DNA of 64,000 nucleotides, taken from Vesta saturnalis. Taxonomy: Eukaryota; Arthropoda; Insecta; Coleoptera; Lampyridae. Below, piece after piece: positions 23,515 to 34,984 of the stretch (position 1 is the first letter of the stretch; each line of letters begins with the position of its first letter). The stretch spans positions 2,805,001 to 2,869,000 of the forward strand of contig JARFJB010000889.1 in the NCBI GenBank assembly GCA_036346205.1, given 5' to 3'. The notes under the pieces are model-generated. The model made no database searches, had not been told where the DNA came from, and saw only the letters and a program-made list of their open reading frames with translations. The position numbers and the translations under genes were made by a program.

Positions 23515-23790
23515 TTTTAATAACGACGTTTCGGTGAAATTGCATCTACCATTTTCAAGTAACTTTACTTCCGCTTCTCGTGATTCAAATTGAACTCCAA
23601 GTCACATTACTTCTGCTTCTCGTGATTCTAATTGAACTCATGTCACACTACTTCTGCATCTCGCGCTTCGAATTGAATCCAAGTCACTTCACTTCTGCTT
23701 CTCGTGATTTGAATTGAAATTACATTCGATTTACGAGAAGCAGAGGTAAAGTGACTTAAAAATGGTAGATGCGATTGTACTGAATGTCTT
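23515..23790. repeat. Retroelement-terminus-like repeat: ~55 bp tandem units with inverted ends
   Basis: About four tandem units contain CTTCTGCTTCTCGTGATTC and AATTGAACTCCAAGTCAC. The two ends are inverted: 23535-23560 holds GCATCTACCATTTTCAAGTA and 23755-23775 has AAAAATGGTAGATGCGA. The left end carries ACGACGTTTCGGTG, resembling Penelope-like termini. No enzyme is attached. Confidence 0.6.
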
Positions 23791-23817
23791 TAATTTGCGA
23801 ACACTTAAAAATTATTA

Positions 23818-24075
23818 GAAGCTTTAGCCGAGAACGGTTTCAAATTAAATTTAGAAAAATCTCAATTTTTAAAAGAACAAGTCATATATTTAGAATACGA
23901 GATCGGGCAAACGGGAATTTTTGAGAACTCCACGAGCATTTTTTGGTGTAATTAATTAGTATAGAAAGTTTGTTTCTAATTATGTAAGTTTATCGATGTC
24001 ATTGATAGAATTATTGAGGAAAAATGTTCATTGGAAATGAGATGATAAGAAAGAATCAGCATTCAACAATATTAA
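23818..24075 (+). pseudogene. Ty3/Gypsy pol fragment (RT end to RNase H start)
   Basis: Encodes EALAENGFKLNLEKSQFLKE, then YLEYEIGQTGI, then (after a gap) YRKFVSNYVSLSMSLIELLR and SAFNNIKES. This is the Gypsy RT connection region, where intact copies read LxLNLEKCxFxxxxVxYLGHxIS and YYRKFI. About 50 bp that would hold the linker between GIxPNPEK and the FLG box is deleted. It is not closely related to the Gypsy element at 51.6 kb. Confidence 0.75.
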
Positions 24076-24095
24076 AGAAAGTTTATATAACATTA

Positions 24096-24971
24096 TATGG
24101 AAACGGGAATAGAAATAAAGGAATGGGAGAAATTCTTCGGGAAGGGGCTGGAGGGGGAGCATAGACAGAAAAACGGAGAAAGGCAAGGAAGAAGACTACA
24201 AATAGTAGACGAAGAGGAAGGAATAAAAGAAGAAGGAGTAATAGAGGCAATTGGGAATGTGAAAAAAGGTAAAACGGCGGGAGAAGACGGGATACAAGAG
24301 GAGGAATTGGTATACGGAGGGGAAAAGGTAGCAAAAAGGATGACGGAAATAATTAATAAAATATGGATAGGAGAAGGCTTGCCGGAGAGATGGAGAGAAG
24401 GAGTAATATGTCCGGTATACAAGAAAGGGGACAGAAAAGAAGTATAAAATTATAGGGGAGTGACATTATTAAACACGGCATACAAAAAATATACGCGACG
24501 GTACTAGAAGAAAGACTTCATAAGGAGATAAAGGAAAGGAAACTGATTCCAGAGGGACAGACGGGGTTCAGGAAGGGGAGAAAAGTGATAGACATATACA
24601 TAATGAAACACATGGCAAACAAAGAACTAGATAAGAAAAGTGCAAAAATGGTGGCGTTGTTCGTAGATCTAAAAGCTGCGTTCGACAGAGTGATCCGGGA
24701 AAACCTATGGGAATACATGAGAAAAAAAAAGATAAATGAAAGACTGATAGGTAGGATGGAGGAAATCTATGAGGAAACGAGGAGTGGATTGAGAGGGCAG
24801 CAAACGGGAGGATTGGTGGTAGAGAAATTGAAGGTATGGTTGCTGGCGTACGCAGTCGATATAGTGTTGGTGGCGAAGGAAGAAAAAGAAATGAAGGAGA
24901 TCATGAAGACGATGGAAAGATATATGAAAAGGAAGGAACTAAACTGCTTGCCACTCGAACTTACACAGTGA
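24096..24971 (+). pseudogene. LINE reverse transcriptase, palm region with deletion
   Basis: Shows GKTAGEDGIQEEE, WREGVICPVYKKGDRKEV, NYRGVTLLNTAYKK, PEGQTGFRKGRK, MVALFVDLKAAFDRV (first catalytic Asp) and WLLAYAVDIVLVAKEEKEM. The usual YADD box is YAVD here. The segment between IYEETRSGLRG and QQTGG lacks the conserved GCPLSP strand, so an internal deletion has removed part of the palm. Stop at 24446 and frameshifts near 24480 and 24560. Confidence 0.82.
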
Positions 24972-25095
24972 TTTTTAGGCAAAATTTAAAGTTAAATATT
25001 TTCAATAGGAATGCAAATTTTTGAACGCGGCTTGCAAATTTTAAGAGCTAATTTTTTTCGGATTAAGCTGCATGACGTATATTTATCGTAGGACC

Positions 25096-25693
25096 ATAGG
25101 TTTATTATATACGGGGTGATCAATGAAGTCATGCAAAAAATCAAAAAGTTTGTATGAGTGAAATTTGCCGCAAAAATTTTTTTTAGTCGTTGCAATATGG
25201 TTCGTTATTAAGGTAACATCAATATCTCTAGACGTTTTTGTCAGTTTTTGGTTTAAGGCCCTTAGGCCTTGCACACACTACTCAACATAAAATTTGGGTA
25301 GCAAAATTTTTAAAATGCTATACCTTGACATTGCATTGACGGTTCTTGATGATTTTTGCGGATTTGGAATCCTTGTTTCACGTAAATTTTCCATGGTCTA
25401 AGAATTTTATATAAGGGTTGAAATTTACACATTATACCGGGTCGATAATAAACAAAAACGTAGGCTACGACGCCCTCTAAGGTTTGGCATTATCTAAGTT
25501 TTTGTAAAAATAAATTCTCACCTCAAGTTGTTTTTAGTTAATGTTCTTTTCACTTTTCTGTCCGAAACAAGGATTCCAAATCCGCAAAAATCATCAAGAA
25601 CCGTCAATTCAATGTCAAGTTATAGCATTTTAAAAATTTTGCTACCCAAATTTTTACAAACTTTTTGATCACCTCGTATATAATAAACCTAGG
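25096..25693. mobile_element. Foldback MITE inserted in the LINE
   Basis: Inverted outer blocks are AGGTTTATTATATACGGGGT and its inverse near 25677-25692. Inner inverted blocks lie at about 25294-25382 and 25563-25650 (TTGGGTAGCAAAATTTTTAA; GGATTTGGAATCCTTGTTTC). No coding capacity. The end consensus CGGGGTGATCAA next to TATA suggests a mariner-type element with TA target. Confidence 0.72.
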
Positions 25694-26530
25694 ATGGGAG
25701 TCATGTAAAGGAAAGAGTGAGAAATAGGAATAAATTAATAGTACAAGTGTGAGGGAAAGGTTGTTTGGAGTGAACCTAGGGAAAAGGAAGATGCTATTTG
25801 ACAAATTAATACAAAGTGTGGTTATATATGGGGCAGAAGTGTGGGAGTGGATGGAGCAAGTAGAAGTGGAAGGGCCGCAATAAAAATATTGGAAATTGGT
25901 ATTGGGGGTGGATAAGGAAATGCCGGGGTATATTATAAGGCAGGAAGTGCAGGTAGAAAAAATAAGAGTGGAGGCTGGAAAAAGGGCATTGAAATATGAG
26001 GAAGAAATGAGAGAAAGAACGGAGTGTAAAATATTATAGGCATATAGGAATATTATAAAAGAAACGGGTACGCAACGTAGGAAGCAGAAAGGCTAATGGT
26101 GGAGGGATTCAGGGTAAGAGAAGACATAATAGGAAGGGACAGGGATGTCCAAAAGAAAGAAAGATGGGTAAAAGTGAGAGAAGAAAAATATAATGTAAAT
26201 TACAAGCAGATTAATGGAGAAGGGATGCCAGAATATCTGAAAGGAGAAGGAAAGAATGGAAAGGAAGAAATGATAACGAGGTTCAGATGTGGTAACGAAA
26301 AGTGGGGAAAAAAGTATTGGAGAAAAGAGGAAGAAAGATGTAGATTATGCGGAGAAGGAATGGAGAATATAAGGCATATGACAAAAGAGTGTAGGGAGTC
26401 AAGGGAGGAGGTTAGGAGTGTAGAAGAAATACTTGAGGAAAAGGGAAGGGGAGCGGAATGGATGAAGGAAACATGGAAAAGCAGAAAACTGCTAATGGGA
26501 GAGGTATTAATGAAGCGAAATGAAATGTAA
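25694..26530 (+). pseudogene. LINE reverse transcriptase C-terminus with CCHC-like motif
   Basis: After the foldback, the same LINE resumes: GERLFGVNLGKRKMLFDKLI, VVIYGAEVWEW, VLGVDKEMPGYIIRQE, then an open frame from 26096 to 26530. That frame includes KEEMITRFRCGNEKWGKKYW and CRLCGEGMENIRHMTKEC, a Cys/His knuckle typical of this LINE C-terminus. Stops at several points upstream of 26096. Confidence 0.8.
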
Positions 26531-26594
26531 ATAGTAGAAAATAGGTAAAAAATGTAATACTTTGCAAAATTGTAAATATTAGCAAATAAAGATA

Positions 26595-26597
<3 letters not shown>

Positions 26598-26642
<45 letters not shown>

Positions 26643-26692
26643 GGAGGAGAGAGAGGGAGAGGGAGGGGGGAGAGGGAGAGAGAGAGAGAGAT
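26598..26692. repeat. (TA)n followed by (GA)n microsatellite
   Basis: TA run 26598-26640, then GGAGGAGAGAGAGGG-type purines to 26692. The TA run directly follows the LINE 3' end. Confidence 0.95.
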
Positions 26693-27985
26693 ATGTGATA
26701 TGTTTGAGTGCTAATATGATAGTTATAAAGAAATAAAGTTCATAATAAAGATTATAATAAGACTGGAGTTAGTGTGATAAAATTAGATAAACGTATATGT
26801 AAGATCGCAAGTTACATAGGTTCATAATAACTTATAACTGAGTACATATGTAGTTGTACAGCATATTGTGAGCTAAATGATCCAAGTTTTACAATTATTA
26901 CATTTTAATCATGGTTGTACAAAAGCATTTTTCACATTAATAGCTTCCGATCACCTCCGGAAGATATAAATTATGTATTTTCCTTAATATTGTTCATCAC
27001 ATCTATTTGGAAACGATAAAGCCTGTTATGGTAGCATAATCTGCTTCAGTCCTAAAATAAAAGAAAAAATGGTATGTATTAGATAACACGTCGATGAAGT
27101 AAATTGTATGATTAAAGTTAACGATAAAGACAATGTTAGAAAAATTGATATAATTTATGAAATTATGAAGAATAATACTGAACAATTAGTGTAAAAGTAA
27201 CTTACAGTTGTGTTAAAAGGAAGCGTAGCCACAAAGTTAACATTGTTGGTGCAAATTAACTAAATGTGTTCAGAAGATAGGTTATGGGCATTTTGAACTC
27301 TGATTGTGAGATAGTATTTTACATTGTTGACTGTGTTCAAGTTAAAGTTAGTGTGACTTTATGTTTTTCGGGTCAGAGAATCCAAATATGACCATGGCTT
27401 TCCTGAGGAGATTAGAATAATTTAGATATAAGTAAATTTCTGTATGTGAAAATGTATAAATAGTATAATTATCATAGCAAAATAGCTTAAAAGCGAAAAA
27501 AGGCAAATGGGATATCATTTTAAAGGAAATTTTATGTAGAATTTAATGAATTTTTGAAATATGATCAACCAAGCAGAAATAAGTTCTGGTTTGTTTGTAT
27601 GGTGTATAAGGTCCAATCAAAATTGGAGTTCGAGAAAAAAATTATACTACATTTGAAAATTTTCTTGAGAGTCTCTTTTTAATCTTGAAGGTGAAAGCAA
27701 GTTACTTTTCTTTAGAACATGTAATAAAAATTCAAGATTGGTAAGTTTTTCATAACCTAATTAATATAAAAACGAAACATATTCGCAAAAAGTTAAACTA
27801 CTTAAAACAAAAGTGAGGTTAGAGTAATTAATGAGTGAATTGTTAAATTCATATTTCTAATGAATTATGAAATATTGTTATTATTTTTTTTAATGTAAAC
27901 AAAATTAATTAAAGACAAAAATCGAGTTTATTAATTTCACAGAAATTAGAAAAGTTTTAATAGATGAAAATTGAATGCAGATAAT
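26693..27985. other. AT-rich stretch, nothing recognised
   Basis: No supported coding region or repeat end. Confidence 0.5.
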
Positions 27986-29604
27986 TAGGGTGTCTCAACT
28001 TTTAGTCGACAAACTTTAACCAGAGAATGCAGACATTCGTTTCGTTTATGGATACTGTAACGGAAAAGCTCAAGGAGCATGTCGAGAGTATGCTAGGAGA
28101 TTCCCAAATAGGAGACATCCCGATAAGCAGGTTTTCATAAATGTTCATCATGGTTTTAGAAATTTTGGCTTAAGAAAAATCCTCGCAATCCTCAGAAGAA
28201 CGAAAGATTGGAAGATAGACTAGAACTGTTTGATAACAATCGTACTTTAAGTTGTCGAAAAGCTTCTAGAGAATTAGTACATCGTGTTTTGCGAAGAAAT
28301 GGCAGAAAAGCTTACCACTTGCAACCTGTGCAAGAACTAAAGCCAGAAGATGGACCAAAACGTGTAGAATTTGCAATTGGCTCCTAATGTCACTAGAGAT
28401 TCAATTTTTAAGAAAAATTATATTTACCGATGAAGCAACCTTTATAAGACGAGGAGTTGTATTTTTCCACAATCAACACGTTTGGGCGCACGAATATCCT
28501 TATATAATTAGAGCGCGCACTTTTCAACAAGAATTTAGTGTCAACGTTTGGCTAGGGGTGCTGGGGGATAATTTAGTTGGACCATATTTTTTATTCCCCC
28601 CGTCGTAATACCAATCTCTTCTTAAATTTCTTGGATAATGAAATGGCCAATTATTTGGAAGATATTCTTATTAATGTGCGGCAAGAAATGTGGCTTCAAA
28701 TGGATGGAGCAGCGGCACATTATGGTATAAATGTTCATCGCTGGTGACACATGAATTATCCTGAGCGGTGGATTGGTCGATTGTGTAACAATAAAAATCA
28801 TATTTGCTACTTACCTGCAAGAGGTCCAGCTGAATGGCCACCTAGGTTCCCCGACCTGATAGTCTTAGATTTTTTTGTCTGGGGGTTTCTGAAGGAGAGA
28901 GTGTGTATGGTATTCCGGTAAATACACGAGAAAATCTTATACTGAGAATTTAAGAGGCTTGTGAAATACAACGTAACAATCATCAACTTGGTGTGGCAGT
29001 GAATTCCACGCGCCGTCGTTGTCAAAAATGTATCGAACAGGATGGATCACACTTCGAGCAGTTGTTATAAAATATAATAATGTTTACCAATCTGTTAATT
29101 AGTAGTAGCTTATTTATCTTATTAAAAAAAACGCAAATTATCTGGACATTATCATATAGAGGACAACTGAAAAAAAAGAGCTACTTAAGCAGTAGAACGA
29201 TTTTTATTTTTTATCTCTCAAAGGCTGTGTTTCTCGAAAAAAAAGATGAGATAGCTTTTTTATTGAGAATTGAATGGAGACTACAAATGTGATTTTTTTT
29301 TCGAGAAAAAGTAGTGCCGTACGTTTTTTTTTCTTTAAAAGTGTTCAAAGTAGTGTCCGTACGCACGCCACTGTTGAGATTAAAAGTTATAGTTTTATCA
29401 CAAAACATCAGTTGGTTGAAGTGAGCAACGCCTACAAATGTTCAATAAAATGCATCAAGCGGTTTAAGAGGAATTTTTACACGATATTAAGACCCTGTAT
29501 TTCTTTAACGAAGCATTTTTAGGATATAATCTATAGAGCAAACTAGGATTATTTTTCGATGTAGAAATCGTGGTTAAAGTGTGTCGACTAAAAGTTGAGA
29601 CACC

Positions 29605-29606
<2 letters not shown>
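27986..29606 (+). mobile_element. Tc1/mariner element ending in a (TA)n array
   Basis: The left end AGGGTGTCTCAACTTTTAGT (from 27987) is matched by its inverse at 29582-29606 (ACTAAAAGTTGAGACACCCT). The right end runs directly into (TA)n. The interior contains a broken transposase and, downstream of it, AT-rich non-coding DNA. Confidence 0.85.
28030..29070 (+). pseudogene. Tc1/mariner transposase, multiply frameshifted
   Basis: N-terminal HTH: RFVYGYCNGKAQGACREYAR then FPNRRHPDKQVFINVH. The catalytic part reads LRKIIFTDEATFIRRGVVFF (first Asp), FSVNVWLGVLGDNLVGPYFL, and a second box where QMDGAAAHYGINV can be read near 28700. The C-terminus is LGVAVNSTRRRCQKCIEQDG, ending at about 29068 with HFEQLL and TAA. 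At least six frame changes or stops. It is a different subfamily from the 3.6 kb copy, with RFPNRRHPD in the HTH linker. Confidence 0.82.

Positions 29607-29670
<64 letters not shown>
29607..29670. repeat. (TA)n microsatellite
   Basis: About 32 TA copies lying exactly between the Tc1 right end and the Penelope-like element. Confidence 0.98.
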
Positions 29671-29671
<1 letters not shown>

Positions 29672-29673
<2 letters not shown>

Positions 29674-31398
29674 AATTTGGGGATCTCGTCAATGGTAGGG
29701 TTTGCAAAAAAGAAACAACTCTTTTTTGCTACGCCGATCTTTCGGAAATGTTTGTTTCCTTTATCAAGGCTAAAAATTAATTTACATGTGACAACTTTCT
29801 ATGACATTGTAATGGTACTTACAATGCAAAATGAATTCTTAAATTATTAACATCTCTTTAGATATATTTGCAATTCCTATAATTAAAAAAGTATATAAAT
29901 AATCACCATTAATTACACTTTACAAAATTTATAGGATATAATTCAAAATACGAACATGTCATTAATTCGACAGCTGAATTTGTAATGCGTTGTTAATTGA
30001 AAAGGTATATTTAATATTTTAGATTTCAATTTTCTTTACTATTTGTTTTGTATAATCAGATAAGAATCACTGACATTGCTCGATACTCTGTTAGCTATTG
30101 ACTGTAAGTATGAATATGAATGTATTAGATGTTGGGTGTCTCTTTTTTTATTAATTGCATTAGGGTTAAAAGCTGTTTCAAAAGACTCGAGAATTAATCG
30201 TTTTGAAATGTTGGTTTCATTAAAGATGACTTTAGTTCCAGTAAATTTGGCCTTGTGCCCTGTGTCTATATTATGTTCTGCTAATGCACATGATTCTTTA
30301 TTTAACTTTATGTCACTTTTATGTGACGTCAGTCTATCTTTTAAAACCCGAGATGTTTGGCATATATATGTTTGATTGCAATTATGACAAGGAACACTAT
30401 ATACCACTCCTGATTTTTTCTGTGGAATATCTTTTACTTTTATGTTAGAATGAATATTATTAATTACTTGGTGTATTTATGTGTCAACCTAAGATGTTGT
30501 TGGTCCTTAAAAACATTAATTAACCTTGTAAATGTATTTTTAATATAAGGAAACATTTTTTTGTGATGTAACATATATCTGTTCGATTTTGTTAGAATTG
30601 TTTCTTTCAATTATATTATGTGTATGTGTGGGAGCATTATTATGTATTGAATTAGTATTGAAAATTAGCTTTATTAAGAAAGCTGGAGGATATGAATTTT
30701 TAATAAAGATATTATATAATTTCTTTGAGCTTTTATCTAATAAAGTAGGGTGGCTAATTCTTTGAACTCTAATTTTTTGAGTTAGCACTAAGTTAATTTT
30801 TATTTTTTTTGTATGGGTTGAATAGAAATTCATGAACTGCTGGCTACTCGTTGGTTTAATGTACCAGTCCAAGATAATTCTGTTATCGTTGGTTCTGATT
30901 AATTTAATATCTAGGAAGGGGATATTATGTTCTTGTAATTACTGAAGATGCTTAGAATTTCTTGTTCAGAGTTACTAGGGATGGTACAGATTATATCATT
31001 TACATACTTTTTTAAAAAGGAACTTCAAAGCTTAGCAATGGAGTGCAATAATTTATAAGATCGTCTATTACATATTGTAAAATAATAGGACTAATAATGC
31101 TACCCATAGGGTTGCCTGTTTGATTGAAAAAACAATAAGTGGAGTCAAAAATTTTATCAATTATTTTTTGAAATTCTAATAATGTTAGTATGTAAAAATT
31201 GAATCCCACCTTTTGTTAATACTATCTTTTACTAAATTTAAGGGAATGATTGTAAATAAGGATACATCTATGCTAATTAACACATATTCATTTATGAGAT
31301 TTTTACATTGGGAAAGAAATTTGCTCTCACTCCTATCACAAATGATATCCAAATTAGCAAACTATTATCTGATCATGAGTTTATCATTAGCCTAAATG
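29672..31398 (-). mobile_element. Penelope-like element, 5' truncated
   Basis: It reads right to left: RT palm, connection, GIY-YIG nuclease, then a 3' tail next to (TA)n. The upstream limit coincides with the MITE at 31399. The 3' tail has the hammerhead-core-like segment TTGATAAAGGAAAC...TTTCCGAAAG (29735-29770, minus). Confidence 0.8.
30039..31395 (-). pseudogene. Penelope-like RT and GIY-YIG nuclease, broken
   Basis: Minus-strand order: EYVLISIDVSLFTIIPLNLV (first catalytic Asp), FFNQTGNPMGSIISPIILQ (palm), LKKYVNDIICTIPSNSEQ (YVND in place of the usual YVDD). These are followed by NIPFLDIKLIRTNDNRIILD and WYIKPTSSQQFMNFYSTHTK. The nuclease part is one open frame, 30407-30039: VYSVPCHNCNQTYICQTSRV, LKDRLTSHKSDIK, SCALAEHNIDTGHKAKFTGT. 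The catalytic YxGQT Gly is Cys here. Frame changes near 31010, 30930 and 30480. Confidence 0.83.
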
Positions 31399-31813
31399 TT
31401 ATCCTCGCCAGGAGTGTTTACCGCTACATCACATGCAATCGTATGGTATAATATGAAAAACATGAGTCACAATTATTTTCGATATAATAAATTCTGATTA
31501 GAAAATATACCCCGATGGCAGCACTTAAAGCTGCAGAACCGAAAATAAAAATAAAATATTATTTTTTAATGTGATTTATTTTGTAAAAATTAGAGAACGT
31601 TGATTATCGTAATGATAACGGTTGAAAAACAATATCCTGTAAATGGACGTTATGAAGTATTTATTTAATACCGTATGTCGATTTCCTCAAATACACTACG
31701 TATGTTCACGATGCTTATTTCCTTTTTTTTTGTATTAGAATACAATATAAACGAATTGGATAGCTAAATTCATAAATTAATGACGTAGCGGTAAACACTC
31801 CTGGCGAGGATAA
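31399..31813. mobile_element. MITE with 29 bp perfect inverted ends
   Basis: The ends are TTATCCTCGCCAGGAGTGTT plus TACCGCTAC (31399-31427), matched perfectly by the inverse at 31785-31813. Total 415 bp, AT-rich, no coding. No clear target duplication (flanks AATG and TACG), so the superfamily is unknown. Confidence 0.85.
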
Positions 31814-31987
31814 TACGTACTATTTCAACATTGTATTTTTTAAACTAATTCAAATCACATATTTAAATTATTAAAGTAAATTCATAGGATATAATTTTTA
31901 CTATAAATTTAGATATAAGTGTAGATCTTAAGTAAATAAAAGCTTAATTTGGCCTGTATTTCATTTTTTATAACCTTTCAATTTTTA

Positions 31988-32640
31988 TTGTGAACCTATT
32001 ATCTAACCAAAACGATGAAATATTAAAGGCGTTAAACGAGACAGAACTATTGTTAACAAAATTTTATAAAAAAAAATTCAACCTATTGGTTCCTAAGGGA
32101 ATCCTCCTTGTGCAAGAGTTTATTAAAACCTCAGTTGAAGAAAGGTGAAAATATGTAACTAGTTCTAATAAATACTTTTTTTTTGTAAATGCAGACGAAA
32201 GGATTAATGGATGTTGTATTCAAGTCAAGTATTCTAACAGTGTCGTGGACTTACAACACAAGCTGAGATGTAGCAAATTCATCGAGAAATTTACAGGCTC
32301 TCCAAAGATCATTGCCAACATCTCAAGAATTTTACTCAAACTTGAAAAAGGGGGACCGCTTGAGTGCAAGGGTAAAACATTGGATCAAATAAATGTCAAC
32401 AATGACGAAGACTCATGTTCCGCGTTCTCACCCGATTATGGAGAAGATTACAAAAGTAGGAAGCAATTTTCTGTACCTATCAGTTCAAATGCTATGTGTC
32501 ATTTCTTAAACTTATCATACTCTCTTTTATAACTGGCACCACAACATAAAACTTTATTTAGTATTTATTACGTTACATTACTTTTGTTTTAGCAAAGACG
32601 AACATGATGGTTCAGTTACTTTTTTCTCCTCGCCCTAAAA
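31988..32640 (+). other. Candidate exons of an unidentified gene
   Basis: Three stretches look like exons. (1) About 31988-32145 is open and ends GAAGAAAG|GTGAAA. It encodes NETELLLTKFYKKKFNLLVP. (2) From 32194, after TTTTTTTTTGTAAATGCAG, an open frame runs to about 32460 with VDLQHKLRCSKFIEKFTGSP and CKGKTLDQINVNNDEDSC. (3) After TTTTGTTTTAG at about 32592 comes CAAAGACGAACATGATGG. Codon mix and mixed polarity look more like a cellular protein than the TE debris around it. The phase between (1) and (2) does not match without an indel, and I do not recognise the family. It may be a pseudogene or chance. Confidence 0.35.
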
Positions 32641-33439
32641 TAAAGATAGAAAATTTGGATGAAAAAAAGCACAAAATTCAAATAAATAAAATTAAACTTT
32701 GGAAAGTTTTTATTAAAAGATTCGTCATATCCAAATATTTCTGAAATGAAAGATTTTATACAAAAACAATTAAAGAATGAAAAAAAAGGTCCAACAGTTA
32801 GGAAGTAAAATACCAAATTTAAATAAAAATTATGTCCAAAATGTATTACTTTGCTTTAATTACACATTACCAAGCGCTTAATTTAATTCTGCAGAAAATC
32901 TATTAACTCTGTATACTTTTTAATTTCATTTACCATAATTTCTCAATTTGAAATGTATTTAATAACATTTACTTTTTACTCTAATTACATCTATGGTATT
33001 TGGAATTATAAAGTAAGTCTGGTAAAAGATTGCCCGTTAACGCAATTATTAGTAATGTTGAAAAATATGGCATTTTAATGAAATAAAAAAACATTTTGTA
33101 ATTCTAAATGCAGTAAAAGACAAGAATAAAAAATAAATTCTGCAATCAATTTACTAAAAATATACTTTAAATGTATACAATTTACTTTTAAAAAGTTCCT
33201 TTCCTAAATACAACAAAGGTTACTTAGTATTTCAAGATTTGCATCTATTCAAGTTTTTATTGTTATAACGGCTACCCGTAAATAATACTTGTTTATAACG
33301 TCAGCTTGCGTTAGTACCGCTAAAATAAAAAACATGAGATCCCAAATAGCATATATGTAAAGGTGTCAGAAGGTTGGATTATTTCACCACTGATACAGAT
33401 ACTTTTGCGTTTGTGGAAAATCAGCCCATCGTTGTTTTT

Positions 33440-33441
<2 letters not shown>
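32641..33441. other. AT-rich stretch, nothing recognised
   Basis: No motif or repeat end seen. Confidence 0.5.

Positions 33442-33501
<60 letters not shown>
33442..33501. repeat. (TA)n microsatellite at LINE 3' end
   Basis: About 29 TA copies immediately beyond the LINE 3' terminus. Confidence 0.98.
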
Positions 33502-33505
<4 letters not shown>

Positions 33506-33510
33506 ATATA

Positions 33511-34904
33511 TTTTTTTATAATTGTGGACCTGTACAGGCTAAATTAGGCCTATCGTGCTAAAGCACTCAGGAACACTTAGGAGGATGGATAGAGAGATAA
33601 TGAATTGCCAATAGATGCCTATGAACAGCTACCTTAAATTTTCTCATATCATAAGTAAGAGGAAAACAGGAACTAGGGAGATCATTCCAGAGTTTAGAAG
33701 CCGTGTAGAAAAATGTGGATTGCGCCCGTTTGGTACGACAAGTGGAGATTTTTACTGCATACTGATGATGTGAATGAGCGAACCGAGTATTTCTCGCAAA
33801 GATAGTCCGAGATGGTATCAAAGAATATAATTCAGCAGCACAATAGCCGTTGTAATAACGATAATACAAAGAAAGAACTGAAACCATCCTTCTATGCTCA
33901 AGGGACTGTATGTGAGAAGTTAAGGACGGGTCATTTGTAAGCCTAATCGCTCTCTTTTGAGTACGATCAACGATATTGAGAGCGTATTGGGGAGCATTAA
34001 CCCAAAGGTGAGAATTATATTCTAGATGAGGCCGAATTTGGGCCTTATACAGCAGAAGGAGTTGTCGAGAGGTAAAGTACTGCTTAGATCTGTACAAAAA
34101 GCCAAATTTACGAGCAGCTGTTTTGGTAGCTAACAGAAGATGGTCAACCCATGAGAGATTTGAAGATACAGTCATACCCAACAGAGTAATAAAGTCTGAA
34201 AGCTTAAGAACTGAGCCATTCATTCTTACAACAGGAAATGATCGATCTTTTTTGGCGGACATAAGGCAACACTGAGTTCTGTTAGCATTAAATTTAACTA
34301 GATTATTGTTTCCCCATTCGAGAATACGTTGAATGTCTTTGTTGATTGAATTTGCCATTTCAGCTTTAATTTCTTCATTTGACATAGAAGGCGGATTACC
34401 ACTATGAGTAGACTGAGATGAACTACAGTGAAGAGTGCTATCGTCAGCAAAGCAATGGATGGGGTTTGTTGTTGAAGAAATGAGGTCATTTATGTACAGC
34501 AGAAAAAGTGTAGGCCCTATAACAGATCCCTGTGGTACGCCCGCGTTAATGCTAACTTCTTTTGAAAAAAAGCCATCAACCACCACACGTATTCGTCTTT
34601 TATCAAGGAAACTAGAAACCCAGTTGATGAGGGTATCATTTAACCCAAACGAGGTGAGTTTAGCAAGTAAACACTTATGCCAAACTTGGTCAAATGCCTT
34701 TGAGATATCTAAAGCGACTACAACTGTTTCACCGGACTGCGCTACTGTGTTGTTCCAAAGAAGATCGTCTGTTGAACGACTTTGCCTAAACCCATATTGG
34801 TGGTCTCTAAGGAGTTGTTAGTTTCAAGGAACGTGAGTAGTTGCTGATTGATGGCTTTTTCCATAATTTTAAACAAAATGGAACTGATGGCAATTGGTCG
34901 GTAG

Positions 34905-34905
<1 letters not shown>
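33511..34905 (-). mobile_element. 5'-truncated LINE lying between two (TA)n arrays
   Basis: Same family as 5087-5784 and 61180-62550. The 3' end (minus) reads GGTCCACAATTATAAAAAAA at about 33535-33511, and 5' truncation is at about 34905 (ACTACCGACCAATTGCCATC). Both sides are (TA)n (33442-33501 and 34906-34981), so insertion into a TA array is the simplest reading. Confidence 0.85.
33567..34905 (-). pseudogene. LINE reverse transcriptase, longest copy
   Basis: The minus strand from 34905 gives the finger/palm region in a shifted frame, including GETVVVALDISKAFDQVWHK (first catalytic Asp) at about 34690. A continuous 339-codon frame then runs from 34586 to 33567. It contains INAGVPQGSVIGPTLFLLYI, PIHCFADDSTLHCSS (catalytic FADD), LGMTVSSNLSWVDHLL and the C-terminal block to HYLSIHPPKCS. 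The palm and thumb are thus intact in this copy. The N-terminal endonuclease and gag-like ORF are lost by truncation, and there is one frame break near 34600-34820. Jockey/CR1-like by the C-terminal block. Confidence 0.88.

Positions 34906-34981
<76 letters not shown>
34906..34981. repeat. (TA)n microsatellite
   Basis: About 38 TA copies between the LINE 5' truncation and the foldback element. Confidence 0.98.

Positions 34982-34984
<3 letters not shown>

Larger units (their letters stand above)
24096..26597 (+). mobile_element. LINE with A/G-rich coding strand, internally deleted
   Basis: A purine-rich non-LTR retrotransposon encoding one reverse transcriptase ORF in pieces. It is interrupted by a foldback element around 25096-25693. 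It ends GCAAATAAAGATAAAC immediately before a (TA)n array at 26598. Similar ORFs are common in ants and other insects. I do not assign a clade. Confidence 0.8.
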
